A DNA stretch of 64,000 nucleotides from Amycolatopsis bullii (GTDB lineage: Bacteria > Actinomycetota > Actinomycetes > Mycobacteriales > Pseudonocardiaceae). This document shows, piece after piece, positions 17,370 through 31,844 of the stretch. The stretch covers positions 1-64,000 of the forward strand of contig NZ_BNAW01000006.1 in the NCBI RefSeq assembly GCF_014654205.1, in the 5' to 3' direction. Each line of letters begins with the position of its first letter. Position 1 is the stretch's first letter. The position numbers were made by a program, and so were the translations under genes. Under the pieces are notes generated by a model. It made no database searches. It was not told where the DNA came from and saw only the letters and a program-made list of their open reading frames with translations.

Positions 17370-17834
17370 TCACACCGCTGATCCGTGGTCGGGGGCCGCG
17401 TCCGCGGGACGCGTCGGGCTGGGGACATCCCCGGCCGGACGGCGCGACGACAGAAGCCCCAGCCGACGCAACGCGGCGTCGAGATCGGACCCGAGCTCGG
17501 CGCTGGAAGCGGTCGACGACGGCGGCAATGCCCGTACGACCAACGCAGTGCCGGCGGGCAGTGTTCCGAGCCTGGCCGAAACGAGATGACGCAACCGGCG
17601 GCTGACGCGGTGGCGGACCACCGAGTTGCCGACGGCCTTGCTCACCACAAAACCCGCCCTGGCCGCCGGCACGCTGTGGGACTGCACTGTGCAGTCCCAC
17701 AGCGTGTCGGCGGCCTCGGACGGGTCCGTGGTCAGCGCGTGGACGACGAGGCGACGCCTGCCTGCCCGGGACCCGCGACGGAGAACCACGCGGAAATCCT
17801 CGCTCCGCCGCAGGCGTGCGGCAGCCGGCAGCAC
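17370..17834 (-). CDS. rnpA: Ribonuclease P protein component
   Basis: Protein subunit of RNase P, which trims the 5' end of pre-tRNA. The start is typical ([20 protein letters not shown]), followed by the RNR-type motif region [21 protein letters not shown]. At 154 residues it is longer than the usual ~120. The extra length comes partly from a C-terminal tail and partly from residues 40-58, which are encoded by a long DNA palindrome and interrupt the strand before [10 protein letters not shown]. The frame is intact. GTG start; it lies between rpmH and yidD. Confidence 0.93.
   Translation of the reverse strand: MLPAAARLRRSEDFRVVLRRGSRAGRRRLVVHALTTDPSEAADTLWDCTVQSHSVPAARAGFVVSKAVGNSVVRHRVSRRLRHLVSARLGTLPAGTALVVRALPPSSTASSAELGSDLDAALRRLGLLSSRRPAGDVPSPTRPADAAPDHGSAV
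17661..17715. repeat. 55-bp near-perfect palindrome inside rnpA coding sequence
   Basis: The core 17670-17706 is a perfect 37-bp palindrome: 18-bp arms (left arm CACGCTGTGGGACTGCAC) around one central T. One G-T mismatch follows, then eight further paired bases extend it to 17661-17715. It encodes rnpA residues 40-58, a segment that looks like an insert. No second copy was seen in this window. Confidence 0.9.
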
Positions 17835-17854
17835 GGCGCGCCCCGATCGGGCGA

Positions 17855-17998
17855 TCAGGCGGACAGCGCTTCGCGGCCCTTGCGACGGCGGGCCGCCAGG
17901 ATGGCCCGGCCGGCGCGGGTCCGCATGCGCAGGCGGAACCCGTGGGTCTTCGCGCGGCGGCGGTTGTTCGGCTGGAAGGTGCGCTTACCCTTGCTCAC
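17855..17998 (-). CDS. rpmH: 50S ribosomal protein L34
   Basis: A 47-residue, strongly basic ribosomal protein with the family signature [24 protein letters not shown] 17998 is preceded by AGGAG (minus strand). It is the first gene of the leftward operon with rnpA, yidD, yidC and jag, and is divergent from dnaA across a 549-bp gap. Confidence 0.97.
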   Translation of the reverse strand: MSKGKRTFQPNNRRRAKTHGFRLRMRTRAGRAILAARRRKGREALSA

Positions 17999-18547
17999 TG
18001 CTTCTCCTGTGTGTCGCGTCGGACGCGGGGATTTCCTCCCCGTCGCCTGGCGTGTCGTGCGGGCGCACGGCAGTCTCTGGTGTCTCCTACCAACGTGTGG
18101 CCTCGTCACGACGAGCGACGACAACGTGGGCACGCGAAACGCACCCGTCGCATACGGGAGACCTTACGAGGGTACGCACCCCCGTCGGGCGGCCGGTAAG
18201 CACCCCCTCGGCCACGGTACGCGACCGGCGCGCGCGGCCGTGGCGGTCGACGCCGGGACACCGAATGGCCACGTGCTGTACACCGTGAAATGCTGGCCGC
18301 CGAGGATGCCTTGTGGCAGCGGACGGGGCTTGTTAGCGTGCCTCTTCCGGGTCACCGGTCGCGGTGCCCAGTCTCCGGGTGGTGGAGTGCCCACCGGCGT
18401 ACGACGAGCCCGCAGGTGGCGGCGCCGCGGGTCGCCGTACATTAGTGCACAGCTGTGGACAACTATGTGGATATCCGCTGTGCCGACGCGCACGCAGGTC
18501 GCCGGGGTTCGGCCGTCCACGCCGACGAGGGGAGGGGAGCCAGACAG
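17999..18547. other. Divergent rpmH-dnaA intergenic region
   Basis: A 549-bp gap without convincing coding content. It should hold the leftward rpmH and rightward dnaA promoters, though no clear -35/-10 pair stands out. DnaA boxes lie at its right end: a perfect TGTGGACAA at 18454-18462 and TGTGGATAT at 18466-18474, consistent with dnaA autoregulation. Confidence 0.6.
18454..18474 (-). promoter_or_regulatory. Two DnaA boxes upstream of dnaA
   Basis: TGTGGACAA (perfect, 18454-18462) and TGTGGATAT (8 of 9, 18466-18474), spaced 12 bp apart on the same face, 74-94 bp upstream of the dnaA start. They are candidate autoregulatory sites. Confidence 0.65.
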
Positions 18548-20164
18548 GTGTCGGATCACCAGCACAATCTGGGTGTCATCTGGGAACAGGTGGTACGCGA
18601 ACTGTCCGACGGGACCCTCTCCCCCCAGCAGCGCGCCTGGATGCGCGTGACCCGGCCGATCGGCCTGCTCGACGGCACGGCGCTGCTGGCCGCGCCGAGC
18701 GACTTCGCGAAGGAAGCGATCGAACGCGGGCTGCGCGGCGCGATCACCGACGCGCTTTCCCGGCGGCTCGGCCGCGCCATCTCCCTCGCGGTGAAGGTGG
18801 ACAGCGCCGAAGTCGTCCCGGCGCCCGCGCCCCGCTACGTGCCGTCACCCGGCCGAGTGGAAAACGGCGCGAGTCCCGAACCCGCCCCGCCGATGCCGTC
18901 GCACGGCGCGCCGATGATGCCGCCGCCGCGGCCCGCCGAACCGGCGCAGCCGATGTCGATGCCCGCGCACCAGGCTGTCGCGCCGAAGCCGGACGACGGC
19001 GACGACACCGACGAAGAAGTCGACGAAGAGGGCGAGGCGCTCGCCGCGGTCCACGAGATCTGGCCGACGTTCTCCGGCCAGCCGATCGCCGGCCAGCCGT
19101 ACACCGCGCCCGCGCAGCCGCAGACGTCGAAGACGAAGCTGAACGAGAAGTACACCTTCGACACGTTCGTCATCGGTGCGTCCAACCGCTTCGCGCACGC
19201 GGCCGCGGTCGCCGTCGCCGAAGCGCCGGCCCGCGCGTACAACCCGCTCTTCATCTGGGGCGAGTCCGGGCTCGGCAAGACGCACCTGCTGCACGCGGTC
19301 GGCCACTACGCGCAACGGCTCTTCCCCGGGATGCGCGTCCGGTACGTCTCGACCGAAGAGTTCACGAACGACTTCATCAACTCGCTGCGCGACGACCGCA
19401 AGGTCGCCTTCCAGCGCCGCTACCGCGACATCGACATCCTGCTCGTCGACGACATCCAGTTCCTGGAGGGCAAGGAAGGGACGCAGGAAGAGTTCTTCCA
19501 CACCTTCAACACCCTCCACAACGCGAACAAGCAGATCGTCGTCAGCTCCGACCGCCCGCCGAAGCGCCTCGAAACGCTGGAGGACCGGCTGCGGACGCGG
19601 TTCGAGTGGGGCCTGATCACCGACATCCAGCCGCCCGAGCTCGAGACGCGCATCGCCATCCTCCGCAAGAAGGCGGCGCAGGACCGGCTCGCGGTGCCGG
19701 GCGAGGTTCTCGAGTTCATCGCTTCGCGCGTCGAGGCGAACATCCGGGAGCTCGAAGGCGCGCTGATCCGCGTCACGGCCTTCGCGTCGCTGAACCAGCA
19801 GCCGGTCGACAGCGCGCTCGCCGAGATCGTGCTGCGCGACCTGATCCCCGACTCGCACGCGCCGGAGATCACCGCGCCGACCATCATGGGCGTCACGTCC
19901 GAGTTCTTCGACGTCACGCTCGACGACCTGTGCGGCCCCGGCAAGACGAAGGCGCTCGCCACGGCCCGCCAGATCGCGATGTACCTCTGCCGCGAGCTGA
20001 CCGACATGTCGCTGCCGAAGATCGGGCAGACGTTCGGCGGCCGCGACCACACGACGGTCATGCACGCGGACAAGAAGATCCGCAAGGAGATGGCCGAGCG
20101 CCGGCGGATCTACGACCAGGTGCAGGAGCTGACGTCGCGCATCAAGCAGCGCGCCCGCCAGTAG
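18548..20164 (+). CDS. dnaA: Chromosomal replication initiator DnaA
   Basis: An AAA+ initiator of 538 residues. Domain I (about 1-85) mediates interactions. A long Pro/Ala/acidic domain II is typical of actinomycetes. Domain III has Walker [14 protein letters not shown] (about residue 235) and Walker [14 protein letters not shown]. Domain IV carries the DnaA signature [17 protein letters not shown] 18548 is chosen because a purine-rich GAGGGGAGGGGAG site precedes it; the upstream frame to 18455 runs through a DnaA box. Confidence 0.97.
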   Translation: MSDHQHNLGVIWEQVVRELSDGTLSPQQRAWMRVTRPIGLLDGTALLAAPSDFAKEAIERGLRGAITDALSRRLGRAISLAVKVDSAEVVPAPAPRYVPSPGRVENGASPEPAPPMPSHGAPMMPPPRPAEPAQPMSMPAHQAVAPKPDDGDDTDEEVDEEGEALAAVHEIWPTFSGQPIAGQPYTAPAQPQTSKTKLNEKYTFDTFVIGASNRFAHAAAVAVAEAPARAYNPLFIWGESGLGKTHLLHAVGHYAQRLFPGMRVRYVSTEEFTNDFINSLRDDRKVAFQRRYRDIDILLVDDIQFLEGKEGTQEEFFHTFNTLHNANKQIVVSSDRPPKRLETLEDRLRTRFEWGLITDIQPPELETRIAILRKKAAQDRLAVPGEVLEFIASRVEANIRELEGALIRVTAFASLNQQPVDSALAEIVLRDLIPDSHAPEITAPTIMGVTSEFFDVTLDDLCGPGKTKALATARQIAMYLCRELTDMSLPKIGQTFGGRDHTTVMHADKKIRKEMAERRRIYDQVQELTSRIKQRARQ

Positions 20165-20785
20165 CACATCCCTTACCTCCCAACGACTTCGGGGCGTCCG
20201 CTCAATGTGGACGCCTCTTTGTCGTCTTTGGACACCTGAAGCACGCGTACGCGCGCGAAGCAGCGAAGGCGTGTACGCGCGCTTCGCCAAACTCGCGAAA
20301 ATTGTTTGTACACAAGGGGTTTTCCCCACCGTGTGGGCGGATTGCCCACAGTGCCAACGGATCTCCCACCAGCGGAGACACGGATTTCCTCCACACCCCG
20401 CCCACAGCCGATCCACAGCGCATCCACACCCTTGTCCACGGTGATTCCACAGGTTGCCCACACGCTGTGCACAGGAGCGGCCGATCACTCGGAAGAGGGT
20501 TTCGGACCCGGTTCGGCACCCCCAGACCCTGGGTACAAATCGCCCCACACCTGGGGACAACCATGGGGACAACCGGGACCATCTGTGGACGAATCCGGGG
20601 ACGCCCGAAACCATCCACGGATCGCCCGAACTACCCACAGATCCGCCACCACGGTTACCCACACGCCCGCGAGCCGCCCGACCTGCGCGAACGAGCTCGA
20701 TCCACACAATCCACAACGCCTACTACTGCTACTGCCCTTAGATCTCTTCTAAGAGAGAAAAAGATAAAAACAGGCGGCGGACGAA
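20165..20785. other. oriC: Origin of replication oriC
   Basis: This is the gene-free dnaA-dnaN interval. At least eight boxes match TTGTCCACA or TTATCCACA at 8 of 9 positions: 20306, 20342, 20432, 20454 and 20655 (plus orientation), and 20552, 20564 and 20584 (minus). Several weaker ones surround them. No perfect 9 of 9 box is present. An AT-rich stretch at 20737-20771 is the likely unwinding element. A direct repeat GTACGCGCGC lies near 20247 and 20273. Confidence 0.93.
20737..20771. other. AT-rich probable DNA unwinding element of oriC
   Basis: An AT-rich tract (including GAGAAAAAGATAAAAACA) stands in strongly GC-rich surroundings. It contains the overlapping inverted repeats CTTAGA/TCTAAG and TCTCTT/AAGAGA. 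It lies beside the DnaA-box array on the dnaN side. Confidence 0.6.
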
Positions 20786-21009
20786 GTTGGGGACAGCCGC
20801 GAGATCGAGTCGTCATGTCGACAAAGCGAAGGGGAGGCCGAGGTGACGGCGGTGCCCGCGACGGCCTAACGTGGACGCCTGCACCTGGTCCGCGCTCCGG
20901 CCGCTCACGCGGAGAGCGGGCCGGCCGGAGGGGGCAGCCGGTCTCTGCCCCGCGAGAACGAGGCCTGGCCCGAGCCCGCAGGGGGCTCGACCGTCGAAAG
21001 GATGCGCGC

Positions 21010-22143
21010 ATGAAGATCCGCGTCGAGCGTGACGGGCTCGCCGACGCCGTCGCGTGGGTGGCCAGAAGCCTCCCCTCCCGGCCTCCGGTGCCGGTGCTGG
21101 GCGGTGTCCTGCTCGACGCCGGTTCCGACGGCGAAACCGACGCGCTGACGGTCTCCGGCTTCGACTACGAGGTCTCCGCCACGGTCGGGGTCCCCGCGAC
21201 GATCGCCGACGGCGGCCGCCTCCTCGTCTCCGGGCGCCTCCTCGCCGACATCACCAAGGCGCTGCCCGCGCAGCCGGTCGAGATCTCGGTCGACGGCGCC
21301 CGCGCCACCATCACGTGCGGCAGCGCGCGGTTCTCCCTGCCGACCATGCCGGTCGAGGACTACCCGCAGCTGCCGTCCCAGCCCGCCTTCGCGGGCGAGC
21401 TCGCCGGCGACGCGTTCGGCCAGGCCGTCACCCAGGTCGTCGTCGCCGCGGGCAAGGACGACACGCTCCCGATGCTCACCGGCATGCGGCTGGAGATCTC
21501 CGGCAGCTCGCTGACCCTGGTCGCGACCGACCGGTTCCGGCTCGCCATGCGCGAGTTCACCTGGCAGCCCGCCGAGGGCCTGGCCGACGCCGCGGTGCTC
21601 GTGCCGGCGCGCACGCTCGCCGAGGCCGCCAAGACGCTCGGCGCGTCCGGCGCCACGATCCGCCTCGCCCTCGCCAGCGGCGAAGGCCTGCTCGGCCTCT
21701 CCGGCTCCGGGCGCTACACGACGACCCGCCTGCTCGACGCGGAGTTCCCGCCGTACCGGCAGTTGCTGCCGGCGTCGCACACCTCGCGCGCGGTGATCGA
21801 CGTCTCGGCGCTCACCGAGTCCATCAAGCGCGTTTCGCTGGTGGCCGAGCGGGGGACTCAGGTACGACTGGAATTCGGGGACAACACGCTGCGGTTGTCC
21901 GCGGGCGGTGACGACGAGGGCAGCGCCGAAGAGGAGCTGCAGGTCGAGTACGAAGGTGAGCCGGTGACGATCGCGTTCAACCCGGGTTACCTCGTGGACG
22001 GACTGGGCGCGCTCCACAGCGACCGGGCCGAGCTGACCTTCACCACGCCGAACCGGCCCGCGCTCATCAAGCCCGCCGACGCCGAGGGCAACGTCGTCCC
22101 CGGCTACCTGTACCTCCTGATGCCGGTCCGCCTCCCGGGCTGA
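21010..22143 (+). CDS. dnaN: DNA polymerase III beta subunit (sliding clamp)
   Basis: A 377-residue clamp made of three repeated clamp folds; it tethers Pol III and other partners. The start [21 protein letters not shown] and end [11 protein letters not shown] are typical. ATG 21010 has an AAAGGA site at 20998-21003. The huge open frame running leftward from it through oriC and dnaA is a GC-bias artefact. Confidence 0.97.
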   Translation: MKIRVERDGLADAVAWVARSLPSRPPVPVLGGVLLDAGSDGETDALTVSGFDYEVSATVGVPATIADGGRLLVSGRLLADITKALPAQPVEISVDGARATITCGSARFSLPTMPVEDYPQLPSQPAFAGELAGDAFGQAVTQVVVAAGKDDTLPMLTGMRLEISGSSLTLVATDRFRLAMREFTWQPAEGLADAAVLVPARTLAEAAKTLGASGATIRLALASGEGLLGLSGSGRYTTTRLLDAEFPPYRQLLPASHTSRAVIDVSALTESIKRVSLVAERGTQVRLEFGDNTLRLSAGGDDEGSAEEELQVEYEGEPVTIAFNPGYLVDGLGALHSDRAELTFTTPNRPALIKPADAEGNVVPGYLYLLMPVRLPG

Positions 22144-22175
22144 CCCGCTTTTCGCCAGTACGTAAGGGGATCTCG

Positions 22176-23066
22176 ATGGTTCAGCTCGGTCTGATCGGCC
22201 TGGGCAAGATGGGCTTCAACATGCGTGAGCGGCTGCGTGCGGCCGGTCACGAGGTGGTCGGCTACGACCGCAACCCGGACGTCAGCGACACGACCTCGCT
22301 CGAGGACCTGGTGTCCAAACTGGACGCCCCGCGGATCGTGTGGATCATGGTCCCGGCCGGCGAGCCGACCCGGGCGACCGTCACCGAGCTGAGCAACCTG
22401 CTCGCCGCGGGTGACATGGTGATCGACGGCGGCAACTCCAAGTACACCGACGACAAGCTGAACGCCGATCTTCTCGCAGCGAAGAGCATCGGCTACCTCG
22501 ACTGCGGGGTGTCCGGTGGCGTGTGGGGCAAGGAGAACGGCTACGGCCTGATGGTCGGCGGCGCGGCCTCCGACGTCGAGAAGGCGATGCCGATCTTCGA
22601 CGCGCTGCGCCCGGACGGCCCGCGCGAAGAGGGCTTCTCGCACGCGGGCGACGTCGGCGCGGGTCACTACGCGAAGATGATCCACAACGGCATCGAGTAC
22701 GGCATGATGCAGGCCTTCGCCGAGGGCTTCGAGCTGCTCGAGGCCGCGAAGGTCGTCAAGGACGTCCCCGCGGTCATCAAGGGCTGGCAGCGCGGCACCG
22801 TCGTCCGGTCGTGGCTGCTCGACCTGCTCGTGCGCGCGCTCGACGAGGACCCGGAGCTGGACGACCTCGAGGGCTACGTCGAGGATTCGGGCGAGGGTCG
22901 CTGGACGCTGGAAGAGGCGATCAACAACGCGGTGCCGGCGCCGGTCATCTCGGCCGCGCTGTTCGCGCGGTTCGCCTCGCGGCAGGAGCACTCGGCCGCG
23001 ATGCGCGCGGTCGCCGCGCTGCGCAACCAGTTCGGCGGGCACGCGGTGAAGAAGGTCGGCGGGTAA
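22176..23066 (+). CDS. gnd: 6-phosphogluconate dehydrogenase, decarboxylating (short GndA type)
   Basis: Oxidises 6-phosphogluconate to ribulose 5-phosphate in the pentose phosphate pathway. N-terminal Rossmann motif [12 protein letters not shown], substrate motif [26 protein letters not shown], and the catalytic lysine/asparagine region [17 protein letters not shown] are seen. At 296 residues it is of the short, often NAD-preferring class. Its place between dnaN and recF is conserved in actinobacteria. Confidence 0.94.
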   Translation: MVQLGLIGLGKMGFNMRERLRAAGHEVVGYDRNPDVSDTTSLEDLVSKLDAPRIVWIMVPAGEPTRATVTELSNLLAAGDMVIDGGNSKYTDDKLNADLLAAKSIGYLDCGVSGGVWGKENGYGLMVGGAASDVEKAMPIFDALRPDGPREEGFSHAGDVGAGHYAKMIHNGIEYGMMQAFAEGFELLEAAKVVKDVPAVIKGWQRGTVVRSWLLDLLVRALDEDPELDDLEGYVEDSGEGRWTLEEAINNAVPAPVISAALFARFASRQEHSAAMRAVAALRNQFGGHAVKKVGG

Positions 23067-23076
23067 GGAGCATCTG

Positions 23077-24231
23077 GTGTATCTGCGACACCTGCAGGTC
23101 ACCGACTTCCGCTCCTGGCCGCAGGCCGATCTCGCCCTCGAACCGGGGCCGACCGTGCTGGTCGGCCAGAACGGCCGCGGCAAGACCAACCTGCTGGAGG
23201 CGATCGGGTACGTCGCGACGCTGGGCTCGCACCGCGTCGCGACGGACGCGCCGCTCATCCGGCACGGCTGTGAGCGCGCGCTAGTGAGGGTCGCGGTGGT
23301 CAACGACGACCGCGAGCTGACCGTCGAGCTCGAGATCACCGCCGGCCGGGCGAACCGCGCCCGCGTCAACCGTGGTGCGGTCGGCCGCCCGCGTGACGTG
23401 CTCGGCATCCTGCGCACGGTGCTGTTCTCCCCGGAGGACCTGGCACTCGTGCGGGGTGACCCGAGCGAGCGAAGACGGTTCCTCGACGAGCTCTTGGTGC
23501 TGCGCGCGCCGCGGTACGCGGGCGTGCGGGCGGACTACGAGAAGGTGCTGAAGCAGCGGAACGCCCTGCTCAAGACGGCCGGGAAACGCCGTACGGGCCG
23601 CGAAGACCCGTACGCGTTGTCGACGCTCGAGGTCTGGGACGACCACTTGTCGGTGGCGGGCGCGGAGCTGCTGGCCGCGCGCCTGAACCTCGTCGCCGAC
23701 CTCGCGCCGTACGCGGCTTCGGCGTACATGGGGGTCGCGCCCGACTCGCGGCCGGCGAAGATCGCCTACCGGTCGTCGCTGGGTGCGGCCCTGCCGGAGA
23801 CGTACGGCGTACCGGATGGGGAACGGGCGCAACCCGCGGTCCTGAAGGACGTCCTACTCAAGGCGCTGGGTGAAGCCCGCAAGGCGGAGCTCGAGCGCGG
23901 CATCAGCCTGGTCGGCCCGCACCGGGACGAGCTGGAGCTGATCCTGGGCCAGGCGCCGGCCAAGGGCTACGCGAGCCACGGCGAGTCGTGGTCGTTCGCG
24001 CTGGCCCTGCGGCTCGGCAGTTACGAGCTGCTGCGCGGGGAGGCGGGCGAGCCGGTGCTGCTGCTCGACGACGTGTTCGCCGAGCTGGACCGCAAGCGGC
24101 GGGCCCGGCTGGCCGAGGTGGCCGCGAGCGCCGAACAGGTGCTGGTGACCGCCGCGGTCGACGAAGACGTGCCCGGAGAGCTCGCCGGGCACCGGTTCGT
24201 GGTGGCGGACGGTGAGATCACGCGTGGCTGA
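23077..24231 (+). CDS. recF: DNA replication and repair protein RecF
   Basis: SMC-like ATPase that loads RecA at gaps. Walker [16 protein letters not shown] is at about residues 29-43, with a signature-like region and the Walker B segment [14 protein letters not shown] near the C terminus. GTG 23077, 10 bp after gnd. The stop overlaps the start of dciA. Confidence 0.96.
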   Translation: MYLRHLQVTDFRSWPQADLALEPGPTVLVGQNGRGKTNLLEAIGYVATLGSHRVATDAPLIRHGCERALVRVAVVNDDRELTVELEITAGRANRARVNRGAVGRPRDVLGILRTVLFSPEDLALVRGDPSERRRFLDELLVLRAPRYAGVRADYEKVLKQRNALLKTAGKRRTGREDPYALSTLEVWDDHLSVAGAELLAARLNLVADLAPYAASAYMGVAPDSRPAKIAYRSSLGAALPETYGVPDGERAQPAVLKDVLLKALGEARKAELERGISLVGPHRDELELILGQAPAKGYASHGESWSFALALRLGSYELLRGEAGEPVLLLDDVFAELDRKRRARLAEVAASAEQVLVTAAVDEDVPGELAGHRFVVADGEITRG

Positions 24232-24943
24232 GCAAGGCGACCGGGCACCCCGTGTGACGGGAGACACAAACCGCACCCGATCTGGGGACAAACCTGTGGA
24301 CAGTGTGGATAACACGGTGAATGAGTTATCGCTGCCCGTGACTCTGCGGCCGGATGGGTGGCAGAAGGCGTCCCCAAATAGCTCCCCGTCACCCGCCGAT
24401 ACCGAGCGTGATGGTAACGCTGGGCCGAACGAGGCTCCGCCGACCGGGCGCGACCTCGCCCACGCCGCGCTCGAGGCGGCCAAGGCGAAGGCCAAGGCGC
24501 GGGGCACGTCGCCCGGCCGGCGCCGTCCCGCGACCGGCGGCGGGCAGAACCCCCGGCGTCGCCGCTGGTCGGGCCCGGGTGCCGACCCGCGTGACCCGCA
24601 GCCGCTCGGCAGGCTCGTCTCCGGGCTGGTGCGGGACCGCGGCTGGAACGAGAACGTCACGAGCGCCCGCGTTTTCGCGCAGTGGGCGCGGCTGGTCGGC
24701 GAAGACGTCGCCGAGCACGCGCAGCCGGTCACGCTGAAAGACGGCGAGCTCACCGTCCGCGCCAGTTCGACGGCGTGGGCCACCCAGCTCCGGTTGCTCC
24801 AGGGAAAGCTGCTGGCCAAGATCGCGGCGGGCGTCGGCAACGGCGTCGTCAAGCGGATGCGGATCCAGGGGCCGACCGCCCCGAGCTGGCGGAAAGGGCC
24901 GCGCCACGTGCCGGGCCGCGGCCCGCGTGACACGTACGGCTGA
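24224..24943 (+). CDS. dciA: DciA-family (DUF721) replicative helicase loader candidate
   Basis: The N-terminal half is a variable, Pro/Arg/Lys-rich region. The DUF721/DciA domain (about residues 125-205) contains [14 protein letters not shown] and [16 protein letters not shown]. In bacteria without DnaC/DnaI this family helps load DnaB. GTG 24224 overlaps the recF stop and is preferred to ATG 24212. The first codons contain three DnaA boxes, so coding and DnaA-binding signals overlap here. Confidence 0.88.
   Translation: MAEQGDRAPRVTGDTNRTRSGDKPVDSVDNTVNELSLPVTLRPDGWQKASPNSSPSPADTERDGNAGPNEAPPTGRDLAHAALEAAKAKAKARGTSPGRRRPATGGGQNPRRRRWSGPGADPRDPQPLGRLVSGLVRDRGWNENVTSARVFAQWARLVGEDVAEHAQPVTLKDGELTVRASSTAWATQLRLLQGKLLAKIAAGVGNGVVKRMRIQGPTAPSWRKGPRHVPGRGPRDTYG
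24283..24312 (-). promoter_or_regulatory. Cluster of three DnaA boxes inside dciA
   Basis: TGGGGACAA 24283-24291, TGTGGACAG 24295-24303 and a perfect TGTGGATAA 24304-24312. All three have the same orientation and lie within 30 bp in the 5' coding part of dciA. Confidence 0.6.
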
Positions 24944-25041
24944 CCCGGGTTGCGCGATGCTCGGTTGAGTGGGCCGAGAACGCATCCAGACCTCCCGAGA
25001 TACGTCAAGACTCGACTCGAACCGAGTTCGTTCGTCTGTGA

Positions 25042-27108
<2,067 letters not shown>

Positions 27109-27159
27109 GCGTCCCCCGCTCTTGTCCCGCCTGGACCACCCGCACCCGAGAAGGACCTC

Positions 27160-29706
<2,547 letters not shown>

Positions 29707-29757
29707 GTTCCACAACTACGGACAGCGCCCCACGGCACGGGTAAGGACTGACTCTTC

Positions 29758-30420
29758 GTGACACCGACCGAGAATCCCGAGGCAGCGGGTTCGAACGGAA
29801 CGCCGGCCAGCCCGCCCTGGCAGCGGGTCGACAAGGAAGGCGACGCCGAAGCGACGGTCAAGCTGGCCACGGACGAGTCTCCGGCCCCCGCCGAACCGTC
29901 GCAGCCCGCCACCCCCGAACGCCCGGTGGTGACGGGCAGCGCAGCCCCCCGCCTCTTCGGCGGCGGCGGGGACACGCCTCCCACGGGCGCCGAGGTCCCC
30001 CCGGCATCGGCGCAGCGAGCTCGCCCGAGCGCGCTGCGCCGCCCGGGCCGCGGCCCCCGCAGGGCGTCCCTGCAGGTCAAGCGCTTCGACCCGTGGTCGG
30101 TGCTCAAGCTGTCCCTGGTACTGGGCGTGGCGATGTTCTTCGTCTGGCTCGTGGCGGTCGGCGTCCTGTACACGGTCCTGGACGGAATGGGCGTCTGGGA
30201 CAAGCTGAACGGAACGTATTCCTCCCTGGTCGGCGGCGAGGGAGCCAACGCCTCGGCCGAACCCCTGATCAGCGCGGGCCGCGTGTTCGGCATCGCGGCC
30301 ATCCTGGGCGCGATCAACATCGTCCTGGTCTCGGCCCTGGCCACGGTGAGCGCGTTCATCTACAACGTCTCAGCCGACCTGGCCGGCGGCCTCGAGGTCA
30401 CCTTGTCCGAACGCGAGTGA
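29758..30420 (+). CDS. DUF3566 membrane protein
   Basis: 220 residues: a Pro/Ala-rich cytoplasmic N-terminal half, then the DUF3566 domain starting QVKRFDPWSVLKLSL, with two membrane segments (about residues 115-140 and 180-205). The function is unknown; it is the conserved gyrA neighbour (Rv0007 position) and precedes tRNA-Ile as in mycobacteria. GTG start 29758. Confidence 0.88.
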   Translation: MTPTENPEAAGSNGTPASPPWQRVDKEGDAEATVKLATDESPAPAEPSQPATPERPVVTGSAAPRLFGGGGDTPPTGAEVPPASAQRARPSALRRPGRGPRRASLQVKRFDPWSVLKLSLVLGVAMFFVWLVAVGVLYTVLDGMGVWDKLNGTYSSLVGGEGANASAEPLISAGRVFGIAAILGAINIVLVSALATVSAFIYNVSADLAGGLEVTLSERE

Positions 30421-30428
30421 CCCGGTTG

Positions 30429-30450
30429 CAGGGCCCCTTCGGGGGTCCTG
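30429..30450 (+). terminator. Hairpin after the gyrBA-DUF3566 operon
   Basis: CAGGGCCCC pairs with the following GGGGTCCTG (one G-T pair) around a TTCG tetraloop. It lies between the DUF3566 gene and tRNA-Ile and has no strong T tract. Confidence 0.5.
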
Positions 30451-30469
30451 TAAAGTTCTCCTCGTTCAA

Positions 30470-30543
30470 GGGCCTATAGCTCAGGCGGTTAGAGCGCTTC
30501 GCTGATAACGAAGAGGTCCCAGGTTCAAGTCCTGGTAGGCCCA
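30470..30543 (+). tRNA. ileT: tRNA-Ile (GAT anticodon)
   Basis: A 74-base cloverleaf: acceptor GGGCCTA/TAGGCCC, D-arm GCTC...GAGC, anticodon stem CTTCG/CGAAG with loop CTGATAA (anticodon GAT), T-arm CCAGG/CCTGG with TTCAAGT, discriminator A. CCA is not encoded. Confidence 0.97.
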
Positions 30544-30551
30544 CGCAGGTC

Positions 30552-30588
30552 AAAGCCCGGTTCACATCTCTTGTGAGCCGGGCTTTTT
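30552..30588 (+). terminator. Terminator after tRNA-Ile
   Basis: AGCCCGGTTCACA pairs with TGTGAGCCGGGCT (one mismatch) around TCTCT, followed by TTTTT. Confidence 0.88.
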
Positions 30589-30623
30589 GCTGCCTGCCTG
30601 ACTAACAGCCTGACTAACGGTTT

Positions 30624-31844
30624 TCAGTCGGACGCGATCCCAGCGGCGGCGCTTCGCCGCTCGATCATCACGACGTCGCGCCACTGGCCGTGATGTCGGC
30701 CGATCCGTTCGCGGGTACCGAGTTCGCGGAAGCCGGCGCGCCGGTGGAGTGCCCTGCTCGCACTGTTCTCGGGGAAGATGCCGCTTTGGATCGTCCAGAT
30801 CCCGGCTTTCTCGGTCGAGCTGATGAGCGCGTTCAGGAGCGCGTAGCCAACGCCCTGGCCGTGCGCGGTCGGGCGCACGTACACGCTGTGCTCGACAACC
30901 CCGGCGTAAACGCAGCGGTAGGACACGGCGCTCACCGCGGTCCAGCCGAGCACGTCTCCAGCGGCATCGAGAGCCACGAGCCGGTGCGCCGGCAGATGGA
31001 CGGCGTCCCACGTGGCCCAGTCGGGGGCGGTGGTTTCGAAGCTGGCGTGCCCGGTGTCGAGTCCGGCTTGGTAGGTCGCCAAGACCTGCTCGGCGTGGTC
31101 GGCCGCCATCGGGATGACAAGGGGAGGCCGGGTGGCGCGGATGATTGCCGAGTGCAGCTTGTCGCCGACTTCGTGGGTCAGCCGGACGTCAATTCCGGCG
31201 AACCCGGCGTCACGTAGGAGAGCGCGGTAGCGGCCGGCGGTGAGCGCGCCGCCGAGGCACTCGACCACGCCGGTGCGGGCTGCGCGTTCGGCGTCGGTGA
31301 GGGTGTGGTCGGCCACGATGTCGGTGATCCCGAGCCGGCCGCCGGGGCGCAGGACGCGGGCGATCTCGGCGAACACGGCCGGCTTGTCGGACGACAGCGC
31401 GATGACGCAGTTGGAGATGACGACGTCGACCGAGGCGTCCGGGAGCGGGATGCGCTCGATCGTGCCGTTGACGAACTCGGCGTTCGTGACGCCAGCCTGG
31501 TCGGCGTGGCGGCGGGCGAGGGTGAGCATGTCGTCGGTCATGTCCAGGCCGATGGCGCGGCCGGCCGGGCCGACGCGGCGGGCGGAGAGCAGGACGTCGA
31601 GCCCGCCACCCGAGCCGAGATCGAGCACCGTTTCCCCGGGGTGCAGGTCGGCGACGGCCAGCGGGTTGCCACACCCGAGGCTGGTCGCGGTCACCTCGGC
31701 CGGGATCTCCTCGCCGGTGTAGTGGACGGCGCCGAGCCGTTCGGCGTCCCCGTCGCCGGTGAGCAGGCCGGTTCCCTCGCCGGCCAGAGCCCGCCGCGCA
31801 GCGGTCCCGTAGCGCTCGCGGACGACGTCCCGGTCGGGGCTCAT
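30624..31844 (-). CDS. Fused arsenite methyltransferase (ArsM) and ArsN1/PAT-like N-acetyltransferase
   Basis: Residues 1-240 are an ArsM-type SAM methyltransferase: SAM motif VLDLGSGGGLDVLLSA and cysteines C58, C146 and C196, with the C146-C196 spacing of 50 matching C174-C224 of characterised ArsM. Residues 245-400 are a GNAT of the phosphinothricin/arsinothricin acetyltransferase type (EHSVYVRPTAHGQGVG, AGIWTIQSGIFPENSASRALH, GQWRDVVMIERR). Predicted roles are methylation of As(III) to MAs(III) and acetylation of an amino-acid arsenical such as arsinothricin. The start overlaps the upstream arsR stop by 4 bp. ArsM is well supported; the acetylation substrate is inference. Confidence 0.82.
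   Translation of the reverse strand: MSPDRDVVRERYGTAARRALAGEGTGLLTGDGDAERLGAVHYTGEEIPAEVTATSLGCGNPLAVADLHPGETVLDLGSGGGLDVLLSARRVGPAGRAIGLDMTDDMLTLARRHADQAGVTNAEFVNGTIERIPLPDASVDVVISNCVIALSSDKPAVFAEIARVLRPGGRLGITDIVADHTLTDAERAARTGVVECLGGALTAGRYRALLRDAGFAGIDVRLTHEVGDKLHSAIIRATRPPLVIPMAADHAEQVLATYQAGLDTGHASFETTAPDWATWDAVHLPAHRLVALDAAGDVLGWTAVSAVSYRCVYAGVVEHSVYVRPTAHGQGVGYALLNALISSTEKAGIWTIQSGIFPENSASRALHRRAGFRELGTRERIGRHHGQWRDVVMIERRSAAAGIASD

Noticed and set aside
18364..21009. Long plus-strand frame fused upstream of dnaN, running through dnaA and oriC
   Set aside because: Only the part from ATG 21010 is DnaN; the rest is low-complexity and covers oriC. The ribosome site and homology place the start at 21010.
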